Assembly (NCBI RefSeq): GCF_004138295.1
Contig: NZ_SCFM01000013.1
Coordinates: 1-64,000 of the forward strand
DNA: 64,000 nucleotides
Direction: 5' to 3'
Source of the DNA: Ectobacillus funiculus
GTDB lineage: Bacteria > Bacillota > Bacilli > Bacillales > Bacillaceae_G
This document shows, one piece after another, positions 50,968-59,405 of the stretch. The notes beneath the pieces are model-generated. The model searched no databases and was not told the origin of the DNA. It worked only from the letters and a program-made list of their open reading frames with translations. The position numbers and the translations under genes were made by a program. Numbering within the stretch: the first letter of the stretch is position 1; each line of letters begins with the position of its first letter.

Positions 50968-51951
50968 ATGATTTACAACTTTAGGATTGATAGAAATCGA
51001 AGGGATACAATAATGAAGAGATTGAAAGGAGAGGGTGTCCTTTCTCAAGGATGGGGAGGAGGTGAAAATGGAGGTTTAAGTATTGAACAGGACAACTATC
51101 AACTTTTGTGTAAGAAATACTATGAACTTACGAGTACTAGGATCCCAACTAATTTAATGAAAATGAAGTTATTTAGAGACGGTGACATTTTAGTCACTCC
51201 ACATTTCCCAGAGAACGGAACGGTATCAATACATATTGTAGACGGGAACTATCCTTCTTGCTATGTGTATAATCCAGAAGATGATACACATTTGAACCAC
51301 GTAATCAAGGTGAAAAAATCATATGGATTGAATGGAAATATCAGTATTTACAATCACAGACTGGCTTCATGGTATGGAAAACTACAATGGTTAAGATTGC
51401 CGATTTTACCTATAGAACAATTTGAATCCAAATTTAAGGAAATCATATATGAGTTAGAGGAGAATGCTGCCGCTACTTTTAACTTATCCTACATAGAGGA
51501 ATATTTGCATGAGCAATATTCATTGATTCTTCATAGATTAAAGGGGAGCCTAACTAATATTAGTCCAAGTATAAGTCATATCTCCTTTGAGGCTGTTTGT
51601 GAGCATTTATTAGTAAAAGAGGGGTATAGGATCCAAAATAAAAATGTTTTTGATGGCAAGGGGGGAGATGTGGATTTACTTTGTACAAGGGAGAGAACAG
51701 AAATTTCTCCCTTTGAAACGGGGCAGACAATCTTATTTGTTCAAATCAAGAAACATTCCGGAACGACTGACGCCCATGCAGTACGACAGTTAATCCAAAT
51801 GATGGAAAAGGAACCAAGCGCGGATGGATGTGTAATGTCATTAGCTGACGACTTTACTGAAGAAGCTTGTAAGCTAGCTGATGAGAAAGGAATACTGTTA
51901 ATGAATGGGGGAACAATTTGTAGATTGTTACTTAAAATAATGACAGCATAA
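50968..51951 (+). CDS. Mrr-like restriction endonuclease
   Basis: 327 residues from ATG 50968, AAAGGAGG 7 bases upstream. The C-terminal domain (about 205-320) is Mrr-cat/PD-(D/E)XK: FEAVCEHLLVKEGYRIQN, GKGGDVDLLCTRE (catalytic Asp) and ILFVQIKKHSG (QxK), then a recombination-type helix HAVRQLIQMMEKE. The N-terminal 200 residues are beta-rich with GGGENGGLSIEQDNYQLLC and would be the DNA or modification reader. Type IV enzymes of this kind cut foreign modified DNA. Upstream is the EVE-like gene. Confidence 0.85.
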   Translation: MIYNFRIDRNRRDTIMKRLKGEGVLSQGWGGGENGGLSIEQDNYQLLCKKYYELTSTRIPTNLMKMKLFRDGDILVTPHFPENGTVSIHIVDGNYPSCYVYNPEDDTHLNHVIKVKKSYGLNGNISIYNHRLASWYGKLQWLRLPILPIEQFESKFKEIIYELEENAAATFNLSYIEEYLHEQYSLILHRLKGSLTNISPSISHISFEAVCEHLLVKEGYRIQNKNVFDGKGGDVDLLCTRERTEISPFETGQTILFVQIKKHSGTTDAHAVRQLIQMMEKEPSADGCVMSLADDFTEEACKLADEKGILLMNGGTICRLLLKIMTA

Positions 51952-52327
51952 CTTGACTAGAATAGACAAAGATAATTAATCATTCTATATATTGGTTGAA
52001 ATAAGAGTGAAAATAAACCATCATACCTATAAATACTTTATAGCAATTCTGAGTTAAGTATAACTAAGTAGTCACTTTCTCTAAAGAAGAGTTACTTTTC
52101 AACCGCTTGTTGAAATAAAAAATTTAGACGGTATGATTGAATCTAGATATTTGTCAGGATAGGAAAGCATCTTATCAACATTATTGAAATAAGTTGGCAA
52201 GAAGATATAAGAAATCCTGATTACTTGCCTATTAATCTAAACAGTTGATACGTTGGACGGGTAGCATTGGATTGAGGGTAAGAGTAGTGATAGAAAGTAT
52301 GAAAATTTTGTATTAAGGAGAGACAGT
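51952..52327. repeat. Gap with dispersed repeat copy H
   Basis: 52224-52275 carries TTGCCTATTAATCTAAACAG, TTGATACGTTGGACGGGTAG and CATTGGATTGAGGGTAAG, an outlying, more diverged core. The rest (51952-52223) shows no gene. Confidence 0.55.
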
Positions 52328-52762
52328 ATGGAATCATCATTTCCTAAAAAAATTAATACATATTTTATTCAAGCCTTAACAACAAAATTTCCTAATTTAA
52401 ACATTGAATCAAAGCGAAAGAACGGCTATTCAGTTTATATTGATGGTTTTAGACAGAGATGGATTATGGTTGATATGAATGATGCAACTAAGGTTCCACA
52501 CTTATTCATTTGTATTAATTGTTATCCAGAGGAATTTTTAGAAGTAGAATGTGCTAATCGAACTAAACTTCCTACAAGTGAGGAGAGCAGTCAATCACGG
52601 ATTTGGTTAAACACAAATAAGGATGCTATTCACTTTAAACTTTGCGAAGATAAATATCAAAGTTATGATTTTAGAAATAATGACTTTCTGGATTTTATAG
52701 GAGATTTGTATAATTCATTTATAAGATACCAATCAATAAAGCCTATTGTAAGAAAAAGATAG
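52328..52762 (+). CDS. Unknown protein
   Basis: 144 residues; AAGGAGAGACAGT precedes ATG. Soluble alpha/beta, with NLNIESKRKNGYSVYIDGFR and KVPHLFICINCYPEEFLEVE. No family recognised. Stand-alone between repeat copy H and a strong terminator-like hairpin. Confidence 0.6.
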   Translation: MESSFPKKINTYFIQALTTKFPNLNIESKRKNGYSVYIDGFRQRWIMVDMNDATKVPHLFICINCYPEEFLEVECANRTKLPTSEESSQSRIWLNTNKDAIHFKLCEDKYQSYDFRNNDFLDFIGDLYNSFIRYQSIKPIVRKR

Positions 52763-53294
52763 TAAATTTATCTAGCGTTTTATGATACAGAAAGATTGCT
52801 AACTTGAGACGCTTCACAATTTTGTTCTCTACTTGATGCTGCATTCAAAGGATAGAGGGCGAGACAAAAAAGCCTGATAATATTCTTGCTCTTGTTCCGA
52901 ACTCAAGATTTGGTCGAGCATTTATATGTAACGTATAAAGAAAGCCAGAAAAAGTTGCAGGAAATACAAAATGTAGTTGAAAAATAAAGGGGGAAATATA
53001 AGTCACTCTTACCACAAGTTTCAGGTTATTTTATAGGGATACAAACTTACTTTAAATAAGAGTAAGTTTGTATCCCTATTATATTTTAAATCGTTTTAAA
53101 TGCTTTTTCATTTATATATTATCCCTATGTATACAAGAAATGCAGAGGGAGGAATTGATGCCGATATGTATAGATACTTAATTAAGGAATAGTTTAAAAC
53201 AGCTATATGCCCAATTTAGAGAGAAATGCAGATAGGTGCTTCTACAGTAAGAAAACTATAAACCCGTTTAATAAATTAGAGAGGAAGATTGGAA
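52763..53294. other. Gap with a strong terminator-like hairpin
   Basis: 53033-53051 and 53061-53079 form a perfect 19-bp stem (ATAGGGATACAAACTTACT and its complement) with a 9-base loop, followed by TATATTTT. The rest shows no protein-like frame. Confidence 0.6.
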
Positions 53295-53792
53295 ATGGAG
53301 CAGTTAACATTAACTATGAGCGAGGAACTTCGAAAAACACTTAAGAGACAACCAGCAAAACGTATTAGCGTAGTTAGTTTAAAGCTTGTAAAGGAGAGCA
53401 GTATTCTGTACCCTAAACGCCAGATTACTTCTCCGAATGATGCGTACGGGTTACTTAAAAAGTTCCTTGAACAGGCTGATCGAGAGTATTTTGTCGTAGT
53501 GTGTCTTGACACAAAGAATCAGCCCACCGCAATTAATGTTTGTCATATAGGTAGTTTAAATGCGAGTCTTGTACACCCAAGGGAAGTATTTAAGCCAGCT
53601 ATATTAAGTAATGCTGCTTCAGTTATTGTCGGTCATAATCATCCAAGTCAAAATCCTGCCCCGAGCAGGGAGGATATTGAGGTTACCAAACGGCTTGTTG
53701 AAGCAGGGAAAATCATAGGTATAGATGTGCTAGATCATTTGATTGTTTGTGAGGAAAACTTTGTTTCGCTCAAGGAAAAGGGGCATATGTAG
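53295..53792 (+). CDS. RadC-like JAB-domain protein
   Basis: 165 residues from ATG 53295 (GAGAGGAAG upstream; a TTG lies two codons before). The JAB metalloprotease-type motif is VGHNHPSQNPAPSREDIEVT (HxH...D), with Gln where RadC usually has Gly. Preceding FVVVCLDTKNQPTAINVCHI G and following GIDVLDHLIVCEE are the family strands. Short RadC relatives of this kind are carried by plasmids and integrated elements; no helix-hairpin-helix is present. Its function in DNA repair is disputed. It opens the mobile-element module that ends with the integrase at 60.5 kb. Confidence 0.88.
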   Translation: MEQLTLTMSEELRKTLKRQPAKRISVVSLKLVKESSILYPKRQITSPNDAYGLLKKFLEQADREYFVVVCLDTKNQPTAINVCHIGSLNASLVHPREVFKPAILSNAASVIVGHNHPSQNPAPSREDIEVTKRLVEAGKIIGIDVLDHLIVCEENFVSLKEKGHM

Positions 53793-53806
53793 TTAGGAGT
53801 GTGGGT

Positions 53807-53992
53807 ATGAAATACAGCAAGATAATCATACGAGATGAGACTTTATATAGTTTATCCAATGATATAAATAGCAAGTTGGTGATGAGAAAAATTAACAGAA
53901 AAAACATTGAAAGAAACTACAATAAAGAGCGTAAAACGAATGAGGATACTATTCAGGAGGTAGTAAGCAGGAGCCCTAATGACCGTATTTAA
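53807..53992 (+). CDS. Small basic unknown protein
   Basis: 61 residues, AGGAG 7 bases before ATG (a GTG two codons upstream is less likely). Very basic: MKYSKIIIRDETLYSLSNDI, KLVMRKINRKNIERNYNKER. It follows the RadC-like gene by 14 bases on the same strand. No family recognised; typical of small plasmid or phage genes. Confidence 0.55.
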   Translation: MKYSKIIIRDETLYSLSNDINSKLVMRKINRKNIERNYNKERKTNEDTIQEVVSRSPNDRI

Positions 53993-54108
53993 GATATTAT
54001 AAAAAACAGGTATTCAATTATCTTGGGAGAACGGATCAAAGGGGTATAGCCTACTGCTTCTTAATTTTATTAGCTCTAAGGGTACAAAACAGGGAGGGAA
54101 AATTATAA

Positions 54109-54414
54109 ATGTTTGGAGTTAATCAAAAACGCTACGTTACAAAAGCAGCGCATGAATTGACTCCAGTAGAGTTACAGCAGTTTCTGTGGCTTATTATTGA
54201 TTGTAGAAAAGCAGCTGGGGACCAACTCGATTACTTACAGATATTTGAATTACAACCAGATCAGGAATATCAACTTGTCTGTAATAAACAGGAGTATCCT
54301 CCTTCACAATTAGAATACAAATTCAATTTGCACTCTAAAGAATTGATTAATAGCAAAGTATGGGTAATAGATAATGGGGAATACGCCACTATGCTCTTAC
54401 CATCTGATTATTGA
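54109..54414 (+). CDS. DUF960 family protein
   Basis: 101 residues, AGGGAGG 11 bases before ATG. It matches the DUF960 pattern closely: FGVNQKRYVTKAAHELTPVE LQQFLWLIID, DYLQIFEL and VWVIDNGEYATMLLPSDY. The family is of unknown function and common on Firmicute plasmids, ICEs and phages. Its position between the JAB gene and the replication genes fits a mobile module. Confidence 0.85.
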   Translation: MFGVNQKRYVTKAAHELTPVELQQFLWLIIDCRKAAGDQLDYLQIFELQPDQEYQLVCNKQEYPPSQLEYKFNLHSKELINSKVWVIDNGEYATMLLPSDY

Positions 54415-54842
54415 TAAGGTATGACTTTAGAGTTAGGGTGGAAATGATGAATTCTAAGAGCTAAAAGTTGTTTTAAGAATGTAAATAATTAGGATAGAAC
54501 AAAGAAAGGTTTAGAAAATTGCTTTATAGGGGATTGTTTTTAGTAGTGGAAAATACTTAGGAAATTTTGAAGTGATTTCTATTTCGGCTTCAAAAAACAC
54601 TGAAATCTGTATTTTATAAATTTAATCCCTAATTAATACATTAAGAATATTAGACGATATAACCATGAAAGGTAACCAATCAGTAATCATTTAGAAAAGA
54701 TTTCGTTAACTATTCTTTTCTAGGTGCTTCTTATTACCTTTGTGGATAATATCGTCTTTCTTGTTTTGAAAGGGGTGATTAAATAAAGATTACTATAGTT
54801 TAGGAGTATGTTGAATATTGAGAACTTGAAGGGAGAATTTTA
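54415..54842. other. Intergenic stretch, no gene seen
   Basis: No convincing frame. GAAGGGAG at 54827-54834 is the binding site for the small peptide that follows. Confidence 0.5.
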
Positions 54843-54995
54843 ATGAAGCAAGATTTATTAGGCGGAGACGGTGAACAAGGTAAGGAAATTGGTCGTGTAA
54901 TTGGTAAAGTAGTTGGAACGATTATCGCAGGAGAAGCAGGAGGAAAGATTGGTGAGGTTATAGGTGAATGGCTAGGGAGCACTATTGCCCAATAG
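54843..54995 (+). CDS. 50-residue glycine-zipper peptide (bacteriocin-like or phage-type)
   Basis: A complete frame with GAAGGGAG 8 bases before ATG. The peptide starts MKQDLLGGDGEQGKEIGRVI and continues GKVVGTIIAGEAGGKIGEVI, ending GEWLGSTIAQ. Glycines recur every 3-4 residues, as in glycine-zipper helices of class II bacteriocins and membrane-active peptides; the GG pair at residues 7-8 could mimic a leader cleavage site. No immunity or transporter gene adjoins. A hairpin AAAAGGAAC/GTTCCTTTT at 55003-55024 follows closely. The gene is real by its signals; the role is a guess. Confidence 0.6.
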   Translation: MKQDLLGGDGEQGKEIGRVIGKVVGTIIAGEAGGKIGEVIGEWLGSTIAQ

Positions 54996-55002
54996 GAGAA
55001 AA

Positions 55003-55030
55003 GGAAAAGGAACTATATGGTTCCTTTTTC
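55003..55030 (+). terminator. Terminator of the glycine-zipper peptide gene
   Basis: AAAAGGAAC pairs with GTTCCTTTT across TATATG, followed by TCTTTAAAATT. Confidence 0.75.
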
Positions 55031-55231
55031 TTTAAAATTCAATTGACTCTTTATGCTTAATTACAGAATTACACGATTACATGATTACAAATTCCTAAAT
55101 ATCATTTTATAATAGAGAAGAATATTGGTTTTATTATCTATGATAGTTATAGTTTAGTGTTCACGTTTGTTGTTTCTTCTACATCAAATAGATGTTTGTA
55201 GGCAAATTAAAAATTATTTTTTAGGAGTTTC

Positions 55232-57109
55232 ATGATGGAAATAATAGAAGGCGTTAAGGGACATGCAACTTTACAAACAAGTAAGTTTAAGGATGAGGAT
55301 CTTAAAGAAATACTAATAAATGTAATGAGGGAAGCATTTAACAAGATTCTTGTTAAAAACAAAATTAACATGTATGTAAACAGACTTTACCAAGTTGTTA
55401 CAAATAAGAATATCACAAATAAGGATCAAGTGCTAAATAATTTTTTTCTCTTTCCTATACATAAGATTTACTTCTCCGATGGTTTGAAAGAGACAGAGGT
55501 TGGCTTAAGAGTACTTGCCATACAAAAACAAGAGGATAAGAAGAGAAAGTATGATATTCTTGTCATGGACATAAATACAGATTCACTGGAAACGGCAGAT
55601 TGGCTTACTTCAGATACAACGAGAAGAAAGTTCAGATTGAACAAGGACAGCGAATTGGTGAAGAATTACCGAAGCTATCTTTCTGTAATTAAACAATTTG
55701 CTGAAAAGAGATTAAAGAATGAGCCTAAAATTATCTATACAAATCAAATGGGATGGATAAAAGGTGGAATGAGTTGGAATTATGTTCCCGTCACACCCCC
55801 TTCCAAACTTGATTTAATGTATAGTAGCCGTTTAAGTTCTACATATAACATGAAGGTTGATAGAACACTCACTCTTCAAGATGCTTATTTATATACTTTG
55901 AAAATGCTGGATGTTGCCGATAAGAAGATAACCATCCCCCTGCTTTCATATACATTTCTCTCTTTGGTCACTAGCCTAATCCAGTATAATGAATCAGATT
56001 TAACTAAGTTTTTAGTATGTATCTCTGGAGATAACAGAGATCTAAGAAGAGAAGGATTTGCGAATCTTTTTTGCAATTTATTTAACAGACAACATAACTT
56101 GAATAGCATTAATGCTAAGTTTCATTCGAACCTATATAGTCCTAGTGAAGAACTCCGGAACAAGGCATTAAAAATTCGAGATAGCATTCTCATTATAAAC
56201 ACTGAAAATCAGAATCAAAAAATAGCACTAGCTCGGAAGTTACTTCAAGATAACGAGATTGAAAATATGTTGCTTTTGCTAGGTAAAAACAAAATTGATC
56301 AGGATTTTGTTTTTAATTTGAATATCAACGATGTACAAGTCAATATACCTTTATTATCTGAACTTAAATCAAATCCTGAGCACCTTACGACATGTAGTTC
56401 TTATTTTATTCGTTTCTTGAGGAAAGTTTTAGGTGAGGACGATCAAAAAAAGATTAAGAAGGAATTTATTAGACGTCACAAAAGTTATCAGAAGTTGTTT
56501 AATGATGAAATTACTGAGTATGACATTAACAAAGTACAAGTTAATACATTATTATTGATGGGGTTTGATTTATTCTTAGAGTATGGGGAAGTGATAAAGG
56601 CAATAGATGATAAATTAAAAACCCCCTACTATCAGGAAGCTATACAAATTTTTAGAAACGGGAGTATAATTGCTCCTTTTTTAGAGGCAGTTACCGTAAA
56701 TTCTACATCAGAGAAGCAAGTATTTTTTTTAGAAAACCTTTTAAATTTACTCGAAGACACTAAGCCTGTTAAGTATAAAGAGAAAGGAACTCCTTCAGAG
56801 GAGAATCGAAACACAATAGGCTGGGTTGATGATAAAAACATCTTATATATTAAAAATAATATTTTTGAGAGGATTCAGACTAGTCAAAGTTCTGACCGAC
56901 AGGAGATTACTTCCCCAGAAGCAAAGAATCAAATATATAATGAGCTATATAAAAATAAGATTGTACTTCCGCCTCGAGATGGTAAGGATCTTGATAAGAT
57001 TCAAGTTAGAACTATAGAAAAAGCTTTCAATGCCTGTGGAACCACTATTAAAATTTTTAGGATGGACTGGACAAGAGCAAAGGAATATATTAAAGAGCAA
57101 CAAAAATAA
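55232..57109 (+). CDS. Large unknown protein of a mobile-element replication module
   Basis: 625 residues; TTAGGAG precedes ATG-ATG. The closest impression is of DUF927-like or helicase-relic proteins encoded beside replication initiators in Firmicute elements: WIKGGMSWNYVPVTPPSKLD, LSYTFLSLVTSLIQYNESDL T, LVCISGDNRDLRREGFANLF, but no Walker A or B motif can be found, so no ATPase activity is claimed. The C-terminus is basic with RMDWTRAKEYIKEQQK. A strong terminator (57129-57154) separates it from the replication gene. Confidence 0.6.
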   Translation: MMEIIEGVKGHATLQTSKFKDEDLKEILINVMREAFNKILVKNKINMYVNRLYQVVTNKNITNKDQVLNNFFLFPIHKIYFSDGLKETEVGLRVLAIQKQEDKKRKYDILVMDINTDSLETADWLTSDTTRRKFRLNKDSELVKNYRSYLSVIKQFAEKRLKNEPKIIYTNQMGWIKGGMSWNYVPVTPPSKLDLMYSSRLSSTYNMKVDRTLTLQDAYLYTLKMLDVADKKITIPLLSYTFLSLVTSLIQYNESDLTKFLVCISGDNRDLRREGFANLFCNLFNRQHNLNSINAKFHSNLYSPSEELRNKALKIRDSILIINTENQNQKIALARKLLQDNEIENMLLLLGKNKIDQDFVFNLNINDVQVNIPLLSELKSNPEHLTTCSSYFIRFLRKVLGEDDQKKIKKEFIRRHKSYQKLFNDEITEYDINKVQVNTLLLMGFDLFLEYGEVIKAIDDKLKTPYYQEAIQIFRNGSIIAPFLEAVTVNSTSEKQVFFLENLLNLLEDTKPVKYKEKGTPSEENRNTIGWVDDKNILYIKNNIFERIQTSQSSDRQEITSPEAKNQIYNELYKNKIVLPPRDGKDLDKIQVRTIEKAFNACGTTIKIFRMDWTRAKEYIKEQQK

Positions 57110-57128
57110 AAAAGTGCACGGTTATTTT

Positions 57129-57156
57129 AAAAAGTACTCTATAGAGTACTTTTTTA
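57129..57156. terminator. Bidirectional terminator
   Basis: A perfect 26-base palindrome: AAAAAGTACTCTA (57129-57141) and its complement (57142-57154), with T-tract on the plus strand. Confidence 0.85.
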
Positions 57157-57265
57157 TTTTTTATCTAACATTGCTTTGAGTTAAATTATATAGTCCCCTC
57201 CGCTTGTATTCTTTATGGGACTGTGTTTTCTCTACTCTAATCTTATCTTATAGGAGGTATATATA

Positions 57266-58381
57266 GTGATAGATACTATGTATATTACTTGGCAGTTGAC
57301 TGGAAGTGAGTATAGAGCAATTGTTAGTACCTTGAATTTATTTTTAAAAGACCATTCATTAGATCGTCTTAATAAAAAGAAAAAGAGTGATAGTAACGCG
57401 ATGATTACTTATGGATTAGCAAGTTATGGTTTTGAGGAAATAAGGTTACGGAATAATTGGAGGTACGGTTATCAGGCAATAGAAATTTTATTAAGACCAA
57501 AATTATTAGTCGAAGCAGGCAATTACAATGACGTTACACATCTTCATGAATTTGTAACTGCTCGTCGTAACTTCAATTATCTAATCAGGGATACAATTGG
57601 TCTTGATGTCCCCGATCTATTTGATTGGAAAGTGAAAAGAATTGACGATGCAATTGATTTAAAGATGAACGAACAATTACTTTCTAAATATATGTTCTTA
57701 TTTAAAAAAGGTAATTTAGCAAATTACATGTGTAATCAAGACTCTTTAAAATATTTTAATGAAGAAAACAACGTTTATATTATATGCAAAAACTTTAGAA
57801 TTAATTGGTATGATCGTTATGCAACCCAGTGCAGTAAACAAGAGAAAACTAAAAAGAAATTCAACAATCTCGAGCAACTTAGAGGTGTATTCCGTTTAGA
57901 AACACAAAATAGTGATGTACAAGACTATATGAAATCAAAAGACAATTCAGTACTTAATTTCTTGAAACTAGAAAGATCCCAGAAGAGAATTATGTATTTC
58001 TATGATCTTATTGTTGGTTCGGGTACCTACTATACTTATGATCAAGGCGTAAAGATTATTGAAAAGGTTGAACCTCAGAATAAGAAAATGCTATTAAGAG
58101 GAATTTATAAATTGATTAATCAGGAAGGTAGTATATGGAAAGCGCGATTGAAATATGTAGCGATGAAACCTGATGCTAAGAAAGCAGCTGATGATTTTAG
58201 TAAGAGATTAAATCAACTTAGGAAGCTAGGAATGAATCCAGTTGCTTTACCGTCAGAATGGGGAGTAGAAACCTTACCTAACCTACGAAGCAACATTGTT
58301 AACTACTTTACAGATTATCTAAAGAAACAAAATGAATTAGAACAGTGGGATTTAAAAAATAACAGTACTGCTATTATATAG
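57266..58381 (+). CDS. Replication initiation protein (phage/plasmid gene II/X-like)
   Basis: 371 residues, GTG start with AGGAGG 8 bases upstream. MIDTMYITWQLTGSEYRAIV, YGFEEIRLRNNWRYGYQAIE ILLRPKLL and DVPDLFDWKVKRIDDAIDLK are the expected segments of the phage CRI / plasmid rolling-circle type initiators found in Firmicute integrative elements; LRGVFRLETQN and FYDLIVGSGTYYTYDQGVKI IEKV complete it. It is likely to nick an element origin nearby, but I cannot place an origin. With the excisionase and integrase downstream it forms a replicative integrative-element module. Confidence 0.7.
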   Translation: MIDTMYITWQLTGSEYRAIVSTLNLFLKDHSLDRLNKKKKSDSNAMITYGLASYGFEEIRLRNNWRYGYQAIEILLRPKLLVEAGNYNDVTHLHEFVTARRNFNYLIRDTIGLDVPDLFDWKVKRIDDAIDLKMNEQLLSKYMFLFKKGNLANYMCNQDSLKYFNEENNVYIICKNFRINWYDRYATQCSKQEKTKKKFNNLEQLRGVFRLETQNSDVQDYMKSKDNSVLNFLKLERSQKRIMYFYDLIVGSGTYYTYDQGVKIIEKVEPQNKKMLLRGIYKLINQEGSIWKARLKYVAMKPDAKKAADDFSKRLNQLRKLGMNPVALPSEWGVETLPNLRSNIVNYFTDYLKKQNELEQWDLKNNSTAII

Positions 58382-58475
58382 AATTCACTATAAGTACTGC
58401 AATATGAAAAGTAGTGAAAGACGAAGGATACAATCTGCCTTTAGCTCATCAGTTTAAGTTATAAAATTCAATGCG

Positions 58476-58922
58476 GTGATCAATTTGAATGTGAAAGATG
58501 TCCTGCGTATTGAAGGAATGCTATCTAAACAAATAAATGTATTAATGCCAATGATAAAAAACAGTGAGGATTTATATAGAAAGTTATGTGATTATCTAAT
58601 CCATCTAGCAGAAACATTTGGGTACCATGAGGCAAAAGTAAAAATAAAAAAATATGCGTCTAATAAAAATGGATACATGGATGTAGTGTGGTTTAATAAG
58701 TCAGGAGATATTAAATTGGCAATAGCAGTAGATGGAGGACTACGTAAGAGATCCATCAAAAAATTACGAACTATTAAGACGGAATACAGATTATGGGTAT
58801 ATTATGAGAATTCCAAGAGGTTGGAAAGTTTTTTACAGGAAAATGATCTACATGGCAAGATTATGGTTATTAATCTTCATAACATTAGAAAGCAAATAAA
58901 GACTACCTCTAATATCAAATGA
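58476..58922 (+). CDS. Unknown protein
   Basis: 148 residues if the GTG at 58476 is used; there is no strong binding site, so the start is uncertain (GTG 58491 is another choice). The core GYMDVVWFNKSGDIKLAIAV DGGLRKRSIKKL resembles the strand-turn-strand of PD-(D/E)XK-like folds, but the ExK pair is missing. It lies between the replication gene and the excisionase, same strand. Confidence 0.5.
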   Translation: MINLNVKDVLRIEGMLSKQINVLMPMIKNSEDLYRKLCDYLIHLAETFGYHEAKVKIKKYASNKNGYMDVVWFNKSGDIKLAIAVDGGLRKRSIKKLRTIKTEYRLWVYYENSKRLESFLQENDLHGKIMVINLHNIRKQIKTTSNIK

Positions 58923-59124
58923 TATTAATTACATTACAATTTAACTTCCTAATTAAAGGGTTATTTAACGTTCCTTAATTGTACAAAAGAATACCAAATA
59001 AACGATGGTAACGTTAAAAAATAAATAGTAATTAAAAGTAATTTGCAGTAAACAATATAGTAAATTTAAAGATTTTAAATCTATATTATTACCTTGAATT
59101 AAATAAAATAAGGGAGGTTATCTT

Positions 59125-59325
59125 ATGTTTGATACATACGATGATGTGGTTCCCATTGAGGACCTAATGGAAATGTTAGATATAGGCCGAAATAAGGCAT
59201 ACGAATTACTACAGTCTGGACAAATCAAGTCTTTTAAGGTTGGAAAGTCATATAGAATACCAAAGATCTGTATTCAAAACTTTATTCTTACTAAAGTTCA
59301 AATCCCATTAGAAGAACACGAGTAA
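59125..59325 (+). CDS. xis: Excisionase-type helix-turn-helix protein (Xis)
   Basis: 66 residues, AGGGAGG 8 bases before ATG. The whole protein is a MerR-like excisionase domain: VVPIEDLMEMLDIGRNKAYE LLQSGQIKSFKVGKSYRIPK I is the family signature (helix-turn-helix followed by the wing). It is directly before the integrase gene in the same direction, the standard Tn916/ICE order; the two are separated by a hairpin at 59353-59371 that may reduce integrase transcription. Confidence 0.9.
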   Translation: MFDTYDDVVPIEDLMEMLDIGRNKAYELLQSGQIKSFKVGKSYRIPKICIQNFILTKVQIPLEEHE

Positions 59326-59352
59326 CTAAACTAATACTTGAATCTTCACAAG

Positions 59353-59377
59353 CAGCGGCGAGTAGTCGCTGTTTTTC
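59353..59377 (+). terminator. Hairpin between excisionase and integrase
   Basis: CAGCGGC (G-U pair allowed) and GTCGCTG around GAGTA, followed by TTTTTC. It is a plausible terminator or attenuator for the integrase. Confidence 0.6.
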
Positions 59378-59405
59378 ATTTCTTGATAAAACAGGAGGCA
59401 TACAA

